Origin: Saprospiraceae bacterium
GTDB lineage: Bacteria > Bacteroidota > Bacteroidia > Chitinophagales > Saprospiraceae
Assembly (NCBI GenBank): GCA_027488935.1
Contig: JAIYAP010000022.1
Span: forward strand, 180,206-244,205
Reading direction: 5' to 3'
DNA length: 64,000 nt
Part shown: in pieces, positions 25,578-34,400 of the stretch
How positions within the stretch are numbered: the first letter of the stretch is position 1
Layout: each line of letters opens with the position of its first letter
Made by a program: the position numbers and the translations under genes
Notes under the pieces: model-generated
Told to the model about the DNA's origin: nothing
What the model saw: only the letters and a program-made list of their open reading frames with translations
Database searches by the model: none

Positions 25578-26558
25578 TTAAGGAATTAGCACAGTTTTAC
25601 CTGTTGTTTTCCTGTTTTCCATTTGTCCGTGTGCTTCGGCAGCGTCTTTTAAAGGGAAGGTTTGTCCAACGTGTACCTTTAGTTTCCCTGTTGCAGCTTG
25701 CGAAAACAAATATTGATAAGCCTCCTGCATTAAATCTGGTTTTTCGAAATAACTTGCTAATCCAAAACCCTGCAAAATGAGGTTGTCATTTACAAGTGTA
25801 AAGGCTTCAATTGATGTTGATCCACCAGTTGGATTTCCAAAATTTATCAACCTACCAAAGGGCGCAAGGCAATTAACGCTATTTCGCAGAATTTCGCCTC
25901 CCGTAGAATCTATGATTAAATCAACACCTTTTCCTTCTGTAGTTGCGTCCTTTACTTTTTGAACCCAGTCAGACTCTGTATAATTTATTAATTCATCTGC
26001 ACCCAACGATTTGGCAACAGCAAGTTTTTCAACATTACTTGCGGTGGCTATTATTTTACCTGCTCCCATTTGCTTTGCAATTTGAACTAGTAATGTACCC
26101 ACACCACCAGCTGCTGCATGTATCAGCACAGTTTGTCCAGCTCGTAATTTCGCTCCGTCTTTCAACATCAGGTATGCGGTAAGGCCTTGAACTTGCAATG
26201 CCAAAGATTCTTGGGCAGAGATCGTAGGCGGAATAACTGCTGCCAAATAAGAGGGTGTAACAGCATATTGAGCATACCCTCCGCCATTAGGAAGCATCGC
26301 AACTACACGGTCTCCTACGGAAATATTTTCGACATCTTTTCCAAGCTCGGTAACTATTCCTGCCACTTCAAAACCGGGTAAATAAGGTAAAGAGACGGGG
26401 AATACATATTGATTTCGTCTTTGCATGCCGTCAGCAAAATTCACCCCGGAGGCTTCTACTTTAATTACAATTTGCCCATCGCCGGCAGAAGGCACTGCTA
26501 CATCGTGTAAGATCAACTTTTCAGGACCTCCAAATTCATTTACTATTATCTGTTTCAT
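25578..26558 (-). CDS. NADPH:quinone oxidoreductase-like MDR protein
   Basis: 326 residues of the medium-chain dehydrogenase superfamily without the structural or catalytic zinc cysteines (quinone-oxidoreductase/zeta-crystallin type). Visible are the GroES-like N-terminus (KVEASGVNFADGMQRR), the nucleotide-binding AAAGGVGTLLVQIAK and GADELINYTESDW, and the C-terminal GKTVLIP. It probably reduces quinones or electrophilic enones with NADPH. Adjacent to VOC, Ohr and SDR genes in the HxlR-associated cluster. Confidence 0.92.
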   Translation of the reverse strand: MKQIIVNEFGGPEKLILHDVAVPSAGDGQIVIKVEASGVNFADGMQRRNQYVFPVSLPYLPGFEVAGIVTELGKDVENISVGDRVVAMLPNGGGYAQYAVTPSYLAAVIPPTISAQESLALQVQGLTAYLMLKDGAKLRAGQTVLIHAAAGGVGTLLVQIAKQMGAGKIIATASNVEKLAVAKSLGADELINYTESDWVQKVKDATTEGKGVDLIIDSTGGEILRNSVNCLAPFGRLINFGNPTGGSTSIEAFTLVNDNLILQGFGLASYFEKPDLMQEAYQYLFSQAATGKLKVHVGQTFPLKDAAEAHGQMENRKTTGKTVLIP

Positions 26559-26577
26559 ATTTTTTATCGTTTTTTAA

Positions 26578-26994
26578 TTAATTTGGTACAACTTCATAAA
26601 TGGCGTTGATATTTCCTTTTGTTGCTTTTGAATAAGAACAAATCGATTTTGTGGCTTCTACCAGTTTTTTTGCGGTATCATAATCCACATCGTTTATTTT
26701 GACAAGAAGATGCGCTCCAAGATCATAATTACCGTTTGAGTGCAACACACCAATTTTAGCGGTTACGGATACTTCTCCAATTTTAACTTTTTCAATTCCG
26801 GCAGCTATGGTTAAACTTGTACCAAAACAAGCCGACCAAGCTGCCGCGAAAAGTTGTTCTGGATTGGTTGCGTCACCAGCACCGCCCATTTCTTTGGGAA
26901 ATCTGATGTCTACATCCAATAAACCATCCGATGATTTTGCGTGACCGTTACGACCTGCTAAGGTGGTTACTTCTGCTTCATAAACTTTTTCCAT
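26578..26994 (-). CDS. Ohr/OsmC-family organic hydroperoxide reductase
   Basis: 138 residues from MEKVYEAEVT. Ohr landmarks: the GRNGHAKSSDG arginine loop (R15), NPEQLFAAAWSAC with peroxidatic C56, and the resolving C119 in SICSYSKA. It detoxifies lipid or organic hydroperoxides using dihydrolipoyl thiols. The start was chosen over an upstream ATG that adds a lysine-rich non-family stretch. Confidence 0.92.
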   Translation of the reverse strand: MEKVYEAEVTTLAGRNGHAKSSDGLLDVDIRFPKEMGGAGDATNPEQLFAAAWSACFGTSLTIAAGIEKVKIGEVSVTAKIGVLHSNGNYDLGAHLLVKINDVDYDTAKKLVEATKSICSYSKATKGNINAIYEVVPN

Positions 26995-27073
26995 TTTTAA
27001 TTTTTGTTTATTTGTTTTTGAATTATACTTTAATGACAAATGAGTTTTGGGTATTTGGACATTGAGTCGGACA

Positions 27074-27190
27074 TTAGTTTTCCAATTTCTGAACTGGGCG
27101 AACTTCTACACTTCCGTTCTCTAAGAAAATAGGACACCCCTTTGAAATCTCTACAGCCTCGTTAATGTCTTTTGCGTTAACGATGGTAGG
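27074..27190 (-). pseudogene. Remnant of a YciI/DGPF-like gene (3' end only)
   Basis: Read on the - strand this reads PTIVNAKDINEAVEISKGCP then IFLENGSVEVRPVQ and KLEN-stop, the typical C-terminal half of YCII-related (DGPF) proteins. There is no start or N-terminal half; the frame runs upstream into the azoreductase gene end. The fossil therefore marks the left junction of the inserted azoreductase segment. Confidence 0.7.
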
Positions 27191-27195
27191 AGAAA

Positions 27196-27873
27196 TCAAG
27201 CAAATATGGGTAACACGAGCTGATCAATCTGCTCCTCGGCTTTGCGAGTGTTTTCTTCAGCGTTGAACAGGAGCCCGGCAGCATCAATGAACTCTACGTG
27301 TTCAATACCCAGCGTCTGCCACAGAAACCGAGTGTACGGCGTGGCAAAATCCTTGTCGCTGCCCATGCCGTTACCCCCGCTGGTAAAGAGGATGTAAACG
27401 CTGCGGGCGCGGAGCAAGCCGTGAGAAACCCCGTCGACATATTCAAAGGTCACACCGAGACGGTTGACTTGGTCGACGTACGCCTTGAAAGTAGAGGGAA
27501 CCGTCCAGTTGTAGATTGGCAGGCCGAGCACTACCACGTCGGCGGCGACCAGTTCGGCCACCATTTCGTTGGAAACCTGCATAGCGGCTTTCATGGCCGG
27601 GGTTGGGTTTTGCATGGAGTACAAACTCCCATTAAGGAATGTCTCCGTTGGGAGTGGTAAGCCTACCGCTAAATCTCGGGTAGTGACGTTAGCCTCGGGA
27701 TATTCCCGCAGCAAGCGCGCCACCATGTGGTCGGTCAGGTGCCGGGACACTGAATCAGGATACCGCGGGCTGCTGTCGAGGCGCAGAATTTGAATGGGGC
27801 GGCTGTCCGCCAGTATTTTTTCAGCCAGGGGTTTGGTAATGTTAGCGGCTGCAGCTGTTGATACGTTTTTCAT
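27196..27873 (-). CDS. FMN-dependent NADH-azoreductase-like protein with NmrA-derived N-terminus
   Basis: 225 residues. From residue about 27 it is a flavodoxin-fold AcpD/azoreductase (ILRLDSSPRYPDSVSRHL, VVVLGLPIYNWTVPSTFKAY, YILFTSGGNG). The first about 22 residues (MKNVSTAAAANITKPLAEKI) instead match the start of the neighbouring NmrA protein (MKITLTGAAGNITKPLAEKL), where the Rossmann glycines are partly lost. The body is visibly more GC-rich than both neighbours. It looks like a cassette inserted into an NmrA gene, using its start. Probably an active quinone/azo reductase. Confidence 0.85.
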   Translation of the reverse strand: MKNVSTAAAANITKPLAEKILADSRPIQILRLDSSPRYPDSVSRHLTDHMVARLLREYPEANVTTRDLAVGLPLPTETFLNGSLYSMQNPTPAMKAAMQVSNEMVAELVAADVVVLGLPIYNWTVPSTFKAYVDQVNRLGVTFEYVDGVSHGLLRARSVYILFTSGGNGMGSDKDFATPYTRFLWQTLGIEHVEFIDAAGLLFNAEENTRKAEEQIDQLVLPIFA

Positions 27874-27893
27874 GTTTGTTTATTTGAATTTAT

Positions 27894-28643
27894 TTATGAT
27901 ATGGTATAGCCGCCATCTACTAGCAATTCGCTGCCAGTCATGTACGATGATTCATCGGATGCTAAAAACAAAATGCTCTTTGCAATTTCGTCAGGAAGTG
28001 CAAAACGGTTCAATAGAGCCTTGGTTTGATAAAAAGCTATAGCACCTTCTTTCTGTTCGGCAGTTAAGCCGACCTTATCAAACAAAGGAGTATCAACAAA
28101 GCCAGGTAAAATGGCATTCACTCTAATTTTCTTCTCCCATAATTCTAATGCTAAACTTTTTACAAAACCCGATAATGCTGCTTTGCTTGCTACATAAACG
28201 GAAGCACTTGGAACGCCTTTATTGACTGCCGCACTTGAACAAAAAATGATGGATGCATTTTCTTTTACTAATGGCAGCAATTCTTTAACGGTAAATAGTA
28301 AACCTTTTACGTTAATGTTAAATATACGGTCATAATGCTCTTCGGTAATATGCTCTAATGGTGCAAACTCAGACGTTCCTGCGTTGAGATAAATAATATC
28401 TAAATGAGGGGTGAGTAATTTTACCTGTTTGGCCAACTGTTGAATGTCGGAAAGTTTAGCACTGTCGCATAGTATCGCTTTGGTACCATTTCCCAAGTCC
28501 TTTACAGCCTGGTCAAGCAATGTTTGGTTTCGGCCTGTGATAATTACTTTGGCACCTTGTGCAATAAATTCTTTGGCGGTAGCGAAGCCTATGCCACTGT
28601 TGCCACCAGTGATGATGGCTGTTTTGTTTTGTAATTTTTCCAT
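27894..28643 (-). CDS. Short-chain dehydrogenase/reductase
   Basis: 249 residues. Classical SDR: TGGNSGIGFATA cofactor loop, NAGTSEFAPL, SSAAVNKG catalytic Ser, YVASKAA (Tyr/Lys), PGFVDTPLF, and the C-terminal SSYMTGSELLVDGGY typical of glucose/3-oxoacyl reductase-like SDRs. An Arg after beta-2 (TGRN) favours NADPH. AT-rich codon use like the rest of the island. Substrate unknown. Confidence 0.92.
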   Translation of the reverse strand: MEKLQNKTAIITGGNSGIGFATAKEFIAQGAKVIITGRNQTLLDQAVKDLGNGTKAILCDSAKLSDIQQLAKQVKLLTPHLDIIYLNAGTSEFAPLEHITEEHYDRIFNINVKGLLFTVKELLPLVKENASIIFCSSAAVNKGVPSASVYVASKAALSGFVKSLALELWEKKIRVNAILPGFVDTPLFDKVGLTAEQKEGAIAFYQTKALLNRFALPDEIAKSILFLASDESSYMTGSELLVDGGYTIS

Positions 28644-28655
28644 TTTTTTAGATTT

Positions 28656-29549
28656 TTAGTTGTTAATATTTAATTCGCCAAGTCCAAAATTTTGAAGTAC
28701 GCCTGCTTGCACTTGTTTGGCAGTTTCATTAATGATTTCGGTTACACCACCCATCATTTTATCAACCACAGTTCGAAGCGGACGTTTGCCTTGAGGCTGG
28801 TTCACAAGGTTCAAAATAGCATCGGCTACATCTTGCGGTTTGTTAGGAACATTTTCATCCGACATCATCAATTTAATACTATTAAAAAGAGCAATCATGA
28901 TTTCAGTTGACTTTCCATAGTTTTCAGTTAATGAAATGTTGCCAGGTATAAAACTTTTTTGAAAAATCTCAGTAGGAAAAGGACCGGGCTGAACAATTGA
29001 TATGTCTATACCCAGAGGTTTTAATTCATAAGCTAAATTCTCAGAAAGAGCCTCAACAGCCCATTTAGTAGCATCATAAACGCCACCAAACGGAATGATA
29101 GTTCTACCAAGCGTACTTGATATTTGGATTATCAATCCGCTTCCTTGAGCACGAAGTATCGGCAGGAAAGCATTGTTTACCCTAACACCACCAAAAACAT
29201 TTACTTCAAAAAATGCTTTGTGGTCGTTTACCGTAAAGGCTTCCTGTATTCCGCCTCCATAAATACCTGCATTGTTAATTATAACATCAAGCGAACCGTT
29301 GGTTAATTTCAGTACTTCGTCTTTCGCTTTGTTTACACTTTCATCCGATGTTACATCTAATTCAACTACCTGTAAGTAGGCATCATTTTCTTTAGCCCAT
29401 TGTAATAGTTGTTCTTTGTTAGTTTTGTTTTTACCATTAACATCTCGCATGGTCGCGAAAACGGTGTGGCCATTTTTAGCCAGTGTTATTGCCGTTATAA
29501 AACCGAAACCAGTACTTGCTCCAGTGATTAAAATTTTCTGTTTTTTCAT
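28656..29549 (-). CDS. Extended SDR-family oxidoreductase
   Basis: 297 residues. TGASTGFGFITA cofactor loop, NNAGIYGGGIQEA, ISSTLGRTII with catalytic Ser, YDATKWAVEAL with Tyr/Lys, then an extended C-terminal region with helices. The long C-terminus resembles SDRs acting on retinol- or steroid-like substrates, but no substrate can be named. Its upstream region is a near copy of the NmrA/HxlR intergenic region, so it was once divergent from its own hxlR (now dead). Confidence 0.9.
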   Translation of the reverse strand: MKKQKILITGASTGFGFITAITLAKNGHTVFATMRDVNGKNKTNKEQLLQWAKENDAYLQVVELDVTSDESVNKAKDEVLKLTNGSLDVIINNAGIYGGGIQEAFTVNDHKAFFEVNVFGGVRVNNAFLPILRAQGSGLIIQISSTLGRTIIPFGGVYDATKWAVEALSENLAYELKPLGIDISIVQPGPFPTEIFQKSFIPGNISLTENYGKSTEIMIALFNSIKLMMSDENVPNKPQDVADAILNLVNQPQGKRPLRTVVDKMMGGVTEIINETAKQVQAGVLQNFGLGELNINN

Positions 29550-29753
29550 TGCTTCTTTTTGTTGTGCGTTGCAAATGTCAATGATAAGGCTTATTTTTGC
29601 AAGTAGTTAAAATAAAAATACGTAGTACTAAAAATAATACTAATGTTGATAATCAATAACTTAAAACAGAAAAAGTTTTGTTTTTGATGAAAATAATTGC
29701 CCCGTAATGGCAACAATGCGTGTAGTTGGCGGCAAATAGAAGGTAATTTTGAT
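29548..29753 (+). pseudogene. Dead second copy of hxlR with its promoter region
   Basis: 206 bp align with 30859-31065 at about 93 percent by eye, covering the promoter and the first about 42 codons of hxlR. The start codon is destroyed (GTACTA in place of GTATGA), a GAA codon has become TAA, a TGG has become TAG, and one A is lost in an A-run. The homology stops at 29753, where an unrelated reversed gene head begins. Confidence 0.9.
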
Positions 29754-29868
29754 GCGCTCTTTTTATTTCGGGAGTACGAGCACCATAAATTAATTGATGT
29801 CCTTTTTTTGTAAATGCTTTACCTAAAGCTGTGGCCCAGTTACCGGTCCCGAGTATTGTGATTTTCAT
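29754..29868 (-). pseudogene. 5' fragment of a Rossmann NADP-oxidoreductase (F420-reductase-like)
   Basis: On the - strand a start is followed by MKITILGTGNWATALGKAFT and KKGHQLIYGARTPEIKRA, the N-terminal nucleotide-binding motif GTGNWA of F420-dependent NADP reductase-like proteins. After about 39 codons the frame runs into dead hxlR sequence read backwards, so only the head of the gene survives. Confidence 0.75.
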
Positions 29869-29910
29869 GTTTTTTATTTTTTGCCAAATTCTTTAAGATT
29901 GGTTAAAAAA

Positions 29911-29950
29911 GAGAACCACCAAAGATTTTAGCAAAATCTTGGTGGTTCTT
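29911..29950 (-). terminator. Terminator of NmrA gene
   Basis: AGAACCACC..AAGATTTT and AAAATCTT..GGTGGTTCT form a long stem with a 3-nt loop; on the - strand it is followed by a T-run, a few bp after the NmrA stop. Confidence 0.8.
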
Positions 29951-29956
29951 GATTCG

Positions 29957-30850
29957 TTATGCATTATTGAAAGCAAATGCAAATTCCTTTGCAAAATCTT
30001 CTAATTTAACTTTATACAGTTTGGGTTTTACAGCCAATGAATTGTAATGTTCATTTAAGTATCCTTTGGCAAAAAACTGACCTATTTCCACGTAGATTTC
30101 CGTTAACTCATCCGAAAACCCGGCTTGCTTTAGCCCATATCTAGTGTCGTCATCACTAAAAGGAGTCCATTTCAATTCATCATTGCCAATGGCTTTGCCT
30201 ATTTGGTGCCCCACTTCTGCGCAACTCCTGATATCGCTCACTACGTAGTAAGGCTCGCCATTATTAAAATTAGTTGTCAGAAGCGCTTCTGCCGCCGCAT
30301 CAGCGATGTCGCTTGTATGTGATAACAAAAGCCTATTATTTGCGTCGCCATAATTACCACCAATTATACCATTTTTTACATAGGCTATTTGGTTAAATAA
30401 GTTGCTATAAAAGTACCCCGGACGAAGAAATACATGTTCGATATTACTTAAATTTTCTAAAGCTTTTTCCACGCGTGCTAATGCTGCAGTGGGACCTTTG
30501 CCATCGGTGCGGTGACCTCCATAGGTACCCAAATTAACCACTTTTTTTACACCATTTTGCTCAATTGCTTTTGCGAAGATGTTGCCCACTTTTTCGTGAT
30601 AAGCCACCCAATCTTTTTCTTGCCAAGGAACTGGGACCATGGTATAAACCGCATCTGCGCCTTGAAATGCTTTTGTAATAAAATCTGCATCCTCCATGCT
30701 GCCAATTGCTGCTATGGCCCCTTTGGCGATTAATGGTTTCAGATTTTCTTCATTTCTGCCAATAACCGTTACGGTATGGCCTTGGCTTAGTAATTTTTCT
30801 GCAAGTGGTTTTGTGATATTACCAGCTGCACCTGTGAGTGTGATTTTCAT
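29957..30850 (-). CDS. NmrA-family NAD(P)-binding protein
   Basis: 297 residues. N-terminal Rossmann motif TGAAGNITKPLAEKLL, then VIGRNEENLKPL, MVPVPWQEKDW, HVFLRPGYFYSNLF and EVGHQIGKAIG. It is an atypical SDR of the NmrA/HSCARG type, related to QorB-like quinone reductases or redox sensors that bind NAD(P). Divergent from hxlR, the arrangement seen for HxlR/QorR-controlled quinone reductases. A 48-bp piece of a second copy lies at 24990. Confidence 0.9.
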   Translation of the reverse strand: MKITLTGAAGNITKPLAEKLLSQGHTVTVIGRNEENLKPLIAKGAIAAIGSMEDADFITKAFQGADAVYTMVPVPWQEKDWVAYHEKVGNIFAKAIEQNGVKKVVNLGTYGGHRTDGKGPTAALARVEKALENLSNIEHVFLRPGYFYSNLFNQIAYVKNGIIGGNYGDANNRLLLSHTSDIADAAAEALLTTNFNNGEPYYVVSDIRSCAEVGHQIGKAIGNDELKWTPFSDDDTRYGLKQAGFSDELTEIYVEIGQFFAKGYLNEHYNSLAVKPKLYKVKLEDFAKEFAFAFNNA

Positions 30851-30879
30851 TTTTTTTGATTGCTTCTATTTGTTGTGTG

Positions 30880-30931
30880 TTGCAAATGTCAATGGTAAGG
30901 CTTATTTTTGCAAGTAGTTAAAACAAAAATA
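30880..30931. promoter_or_regulatory. Divergent NmrA / hxlR promoter region
   Basis: On + a -7 box TATTTTTG (30903-30910) with TTG at 30880-30882 upstream (20-bp spacer) serves hxlR. On - a TATTTTTG (30931-30924) serves the NmrA gene. The two transcripts would start within a few bp of each other. The AAGTAGTTAAAAC and ACGTAGTA stretches between are candidates for HxlR binding. The same block is duplicated at 29570-29630. Confidence 0.5.
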
Positions 30932-30937
30932 CGTAGT

Positions 30938-31333
30938 ATGAAAAATAATACTAATGTTGATAATCAAGAACTTAAAACAGAAAAAAGTTTTGTTTTTGAT
31001 GAAAACAATTGCCCCGTAATGGCAACAATGAGTGTGGTTGGCGGCAAATGGAAGGCAATTTTGATTAACAGGATTTATTTAGATTCGCCTGCAAGGTTTG
31101 GAGCATTGAAACGATGTTTAAACGGGATTTCTCAAACAATGCTTACGAGCCAACTAAGGGAGCTAGAGGAGGCTGGAATTATTAGTAGAAAGATTTATGC
31201 GGAAATACCTCCGAGAGTGGAGTATACACTTACAGAATTTGGGCTAACGCTTGGTCCTATTATTAAATCAATGGCTGATTGGGGCATTACACACAAACTA
31301 AACAAAGAAACCTTGCGTATTAAACGGTTTTAA
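30938..31333 (+). CDS. HxlR-family transcriptional regulator
   Basis: 131 residues from MKNNTNVDNQE. Winged-helix HxlR core: CPVMATMSVVGGKWKAILI, RFGALKRCLNGISQTMLTSQ, LRELEEAGIISRKIY, PRVEYTLTEFG. The cysteine in NNCPV (C25) sits where YodB/QorR/HypR-type regulators keep their redox-sensing cysteine. It probably controls the divergent NmrA gene and perhaps the whole redox cluster in response to quinones or electrophiles (inference). Confidence 0.93.
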   Translation: MKNNTNVDNQELKTEKSFVFDENNCPVMATMSVVGGKWKAILINRIYLDSPARFGALKRCLNGISQTMLTSQLRELEEAGIISRKIYAEIPPRVEYTLTEFGLTLGPIIKSMADWGITHKLNKETLRIKRF

Positions 31334-31411
31334 ACGATTATTTACTGAAGTGCAGCACCCTGAATTCCCCGCTCAGCTTCATGACCTGTAAATATTAAAA
31401 AATGCATCCAT

Positions 31412-34400
31412 CTATTGAATCCCTTCTATAGGCGCGCCTTTCTCCAATTCCTCTACCCGCACCTTATATATATACTGTGGTGTTTTGGCATGCAGGCTCC
31501 GATACAACGTCAATGCCCGCATGTGGTTGGGGGTAGGGTTTTCGGCAATGCGCCGCAATTCAAAATGCACGGCCGCTTCCTCGCGTTCGGTACGCGCCAT
31601 AAGCAGAATTTGTTGCAACTGGCGCAGCGCCTCCTGTTTATTGCCTTCGTAAATTAATACCTGCGCGCGCAAAATATTGGCACCAAAGGTCAAGTCTGCA
31701 TTCCCTAAGGCCAGCGCAATATCGCGGCCTTCTTCCAATAGTTGCCGGGCCGTGGATACTTCGCCCATATTCATGTGCACAATACCTTTTTCCACCAGTG
31801 AATATCCCAACACCAAGCGATTGCCCATCTCGCGGGCATATTCAATGGCTTCGTTGTAATATTTAATAGATTTTTGGCTGTTTCCTTTATAAAACCAGGT
31901 ATCGCCCAAGGTATTGAGCGCTTTGGCAATGCCTTTTTTATAATTCAACTCGCGGGAAAGCGCCAGTGCTTGCTGTAAATAATCAATGGCACTGTCAAAT
32001 GTTCCAATGACCGAAAGTAAATCGCCGATCAGTCCACAAGCGATGGCCGTTCCTTGTTTGTCGCCCAATTCCTTGCACAACACGAGGTCGCGCTCAAAAT
32101 TTTGCATCGCTTTGGTGTAATCGCCTTTCTTTTCCCAAACCGAACCAATACTGCCAATACAGATGGTCATAAACAGCTTATTGCCCAGTTCTTCCGAGAG
32201 TGTAAGCCCTTTTTCGAGGCAAAGCAAGGCACTGTCGAGCGCACCTTTCTCCAGGTAAATGATCCCGAGGTTGGTATAAAGAGTATTGAGGCCTTGTTTG
32301 TCGTTGGCCCGTTCGGATATATCCAATTGTTCTTCCAGCCAGCGTACCCCTTCATCGTAGTGGCCCTGATTCATGTAAATCAGACCCAAATTGGCGACAA
32401 TCGCGGCATTTTCGGCATCACGATGCACACTGCGGTTGATTTCAATGGCTTTTGCAAACCAGCTTTTGGCGGCATCATAGCTGCCCTGCCGGAAAAAGAA
32501 ATTGCCCAGGTTGCCATACGTTTTGGCAATACCCACCTGGTCGCTCGCGAGTTCGAAGGCAGTACCTGCCACATCGAGGTGTTTTTTGGCCTCGTTGTAA
32601 TTGCCTTGCAGCATCAACAATTGGCCCAGGCGGCGGTTACTGCGCCCAATAAGGTACCAGTCGTTGAGTGTTTTGGCCATATCCAGGGCATCGCGGTAGT
32701 CCTTTTCGCACTCTTCCCAATTGCCCACCAGCTCATGCACTGCGCCTTTGCGCAGCAGCAATTTGGTGAGTTTCTTGTTTTTCTTATCGCCTTCCCTCAA
32801 ATTGACAATCAATTTGCCATAAAACTTGATGGCTTGCCGGTTCAGGAAGTTGCGTTGCGAGTAGCGCGCCGCTTTCTCCAGGTATTTATTTGTCTTTTTA
32901 TCTACCTCCGCCTGTTCATAATGGAAGGCAAGGTCGACAAAACGTTCTTCTGAATTTGGGTAAAGGTGCTCGATGGCCTCCGCAATCAATTGGTGCAACT
33001 CCCGCAGACGGGTGCGCAGCTGCATGTCATACGCGGCCTCGCGCAGGAGCGAGTGGCGGAATATATAACGCAACTCGTTCATCGCATGCCAAATCTGCCA
33101 CTTTTCGGCCGTTTGAATCTGCTCGCGCAAGACCATATCCAGGTCGCCATTTTTACTGATAAACTCTTCTTGCCGCGCCATGACCGCCGAAAGTACAGGC
33201 AATTCAAATTCGCGGCCAATTACGGCAGCCGCTTTTACGGTTTCTTTCACCAGGCCACTCAATCGGTCGATGCGCGCCATCATGATTTCTTTCACCGAAT
33301 CAGAAATTTGAATATCCTGATTTTTCAGTTGCAGCACGCCGTCGGTGGTTTTGAGCAAATTGGCCTCTTTGAAATAGTCGGCCATTTGTTCTACATAAAA
33401 CGGGTTGCCCTGGGTCATCCGTTGCAACAAATCAAACAAATCGGTATGCAAGCGTCCGCCCAAACGGGTTTCGGCAAATGCACGCATATCTTCCGGCGTC
33501 AAAAAATTCAAATCCACCTCACAGAAAGGGATTTCAAGTTCTTCAAGCACATTGGCTTTAAAAATAAAGGCCCGGCTGCCATCGTCTTCATAGCGGCTGG
33601 TGGCCAAAAAGAGCAGCGGATAGCCTTTTGCACGCCGAATAAACTGCGCCAAAAACTCTTTCGACATATCGTCGTACCAGTGCGTATCCTCCAGTTCGAT
33701 CACCGCAGGCTGGAACAAGGATTCGGCCACAAATAAATTCGCCATCGCGGCAAGGCCATTCTGGTAGCGACCGCGCGCATCCAGTTGCTCCCACAAAGAA
33801 CCCGGGTAATGAATGCCAATCATGGCTGCCAATACACTTTGGGTACGCGATATTTCCCGGCGCACCGCATCGGCTTCGCGGTGGCGGCTTTCGGTCAGGT
33901 CGTAAATGAGCTCCAAAAAATTACTTTCAAACAATTCCCGGTTCCTTTCGGCGGTATTTTCCGGACTTTGATCAAAGTAGTTTTTCAGAAAATAAATAAA
34001 CGGATTGAAGGGTTTGCGTAAAATTTGGTCGCTTTGGCAACTAAACCAACTCACCGACATGCTATCGCGCAAATTGCGTCGAAACTCATAACTCATCCGG
34101 CTTTTACCAATCCCTGCTTCACCAAATACATACGCCACCCCGGCAAATTGTCCCTGCCGCAACAAACTGGCAAAATCGGTGAGCACTGTCAATTCCGTTT
34201 GACGACCAAAATACTCTCCCGAAAAACTAGCGCGACCCGCCAGGTTTCTCCCCGTCAATAAATAGGTAGGAATTGGGTGTTCAAAACCCTTATAAGGGCG
34301 CTCGCCGTGGTATATAAATTTGAAATTTCGGTTGCGTTGCACATTTTCGTCGACCATCACCTCACCCCATTTGGCCTGGGCCATGAGTCGCGCACCGAGG

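Noticed and set aside
29653..29868. 71-codon gene on - strand
   Set aside because: Its N-terminal 39 residues are a reductase head but the rest is dead hxlR sequence read backwards; treated as a pseudogene fragment.
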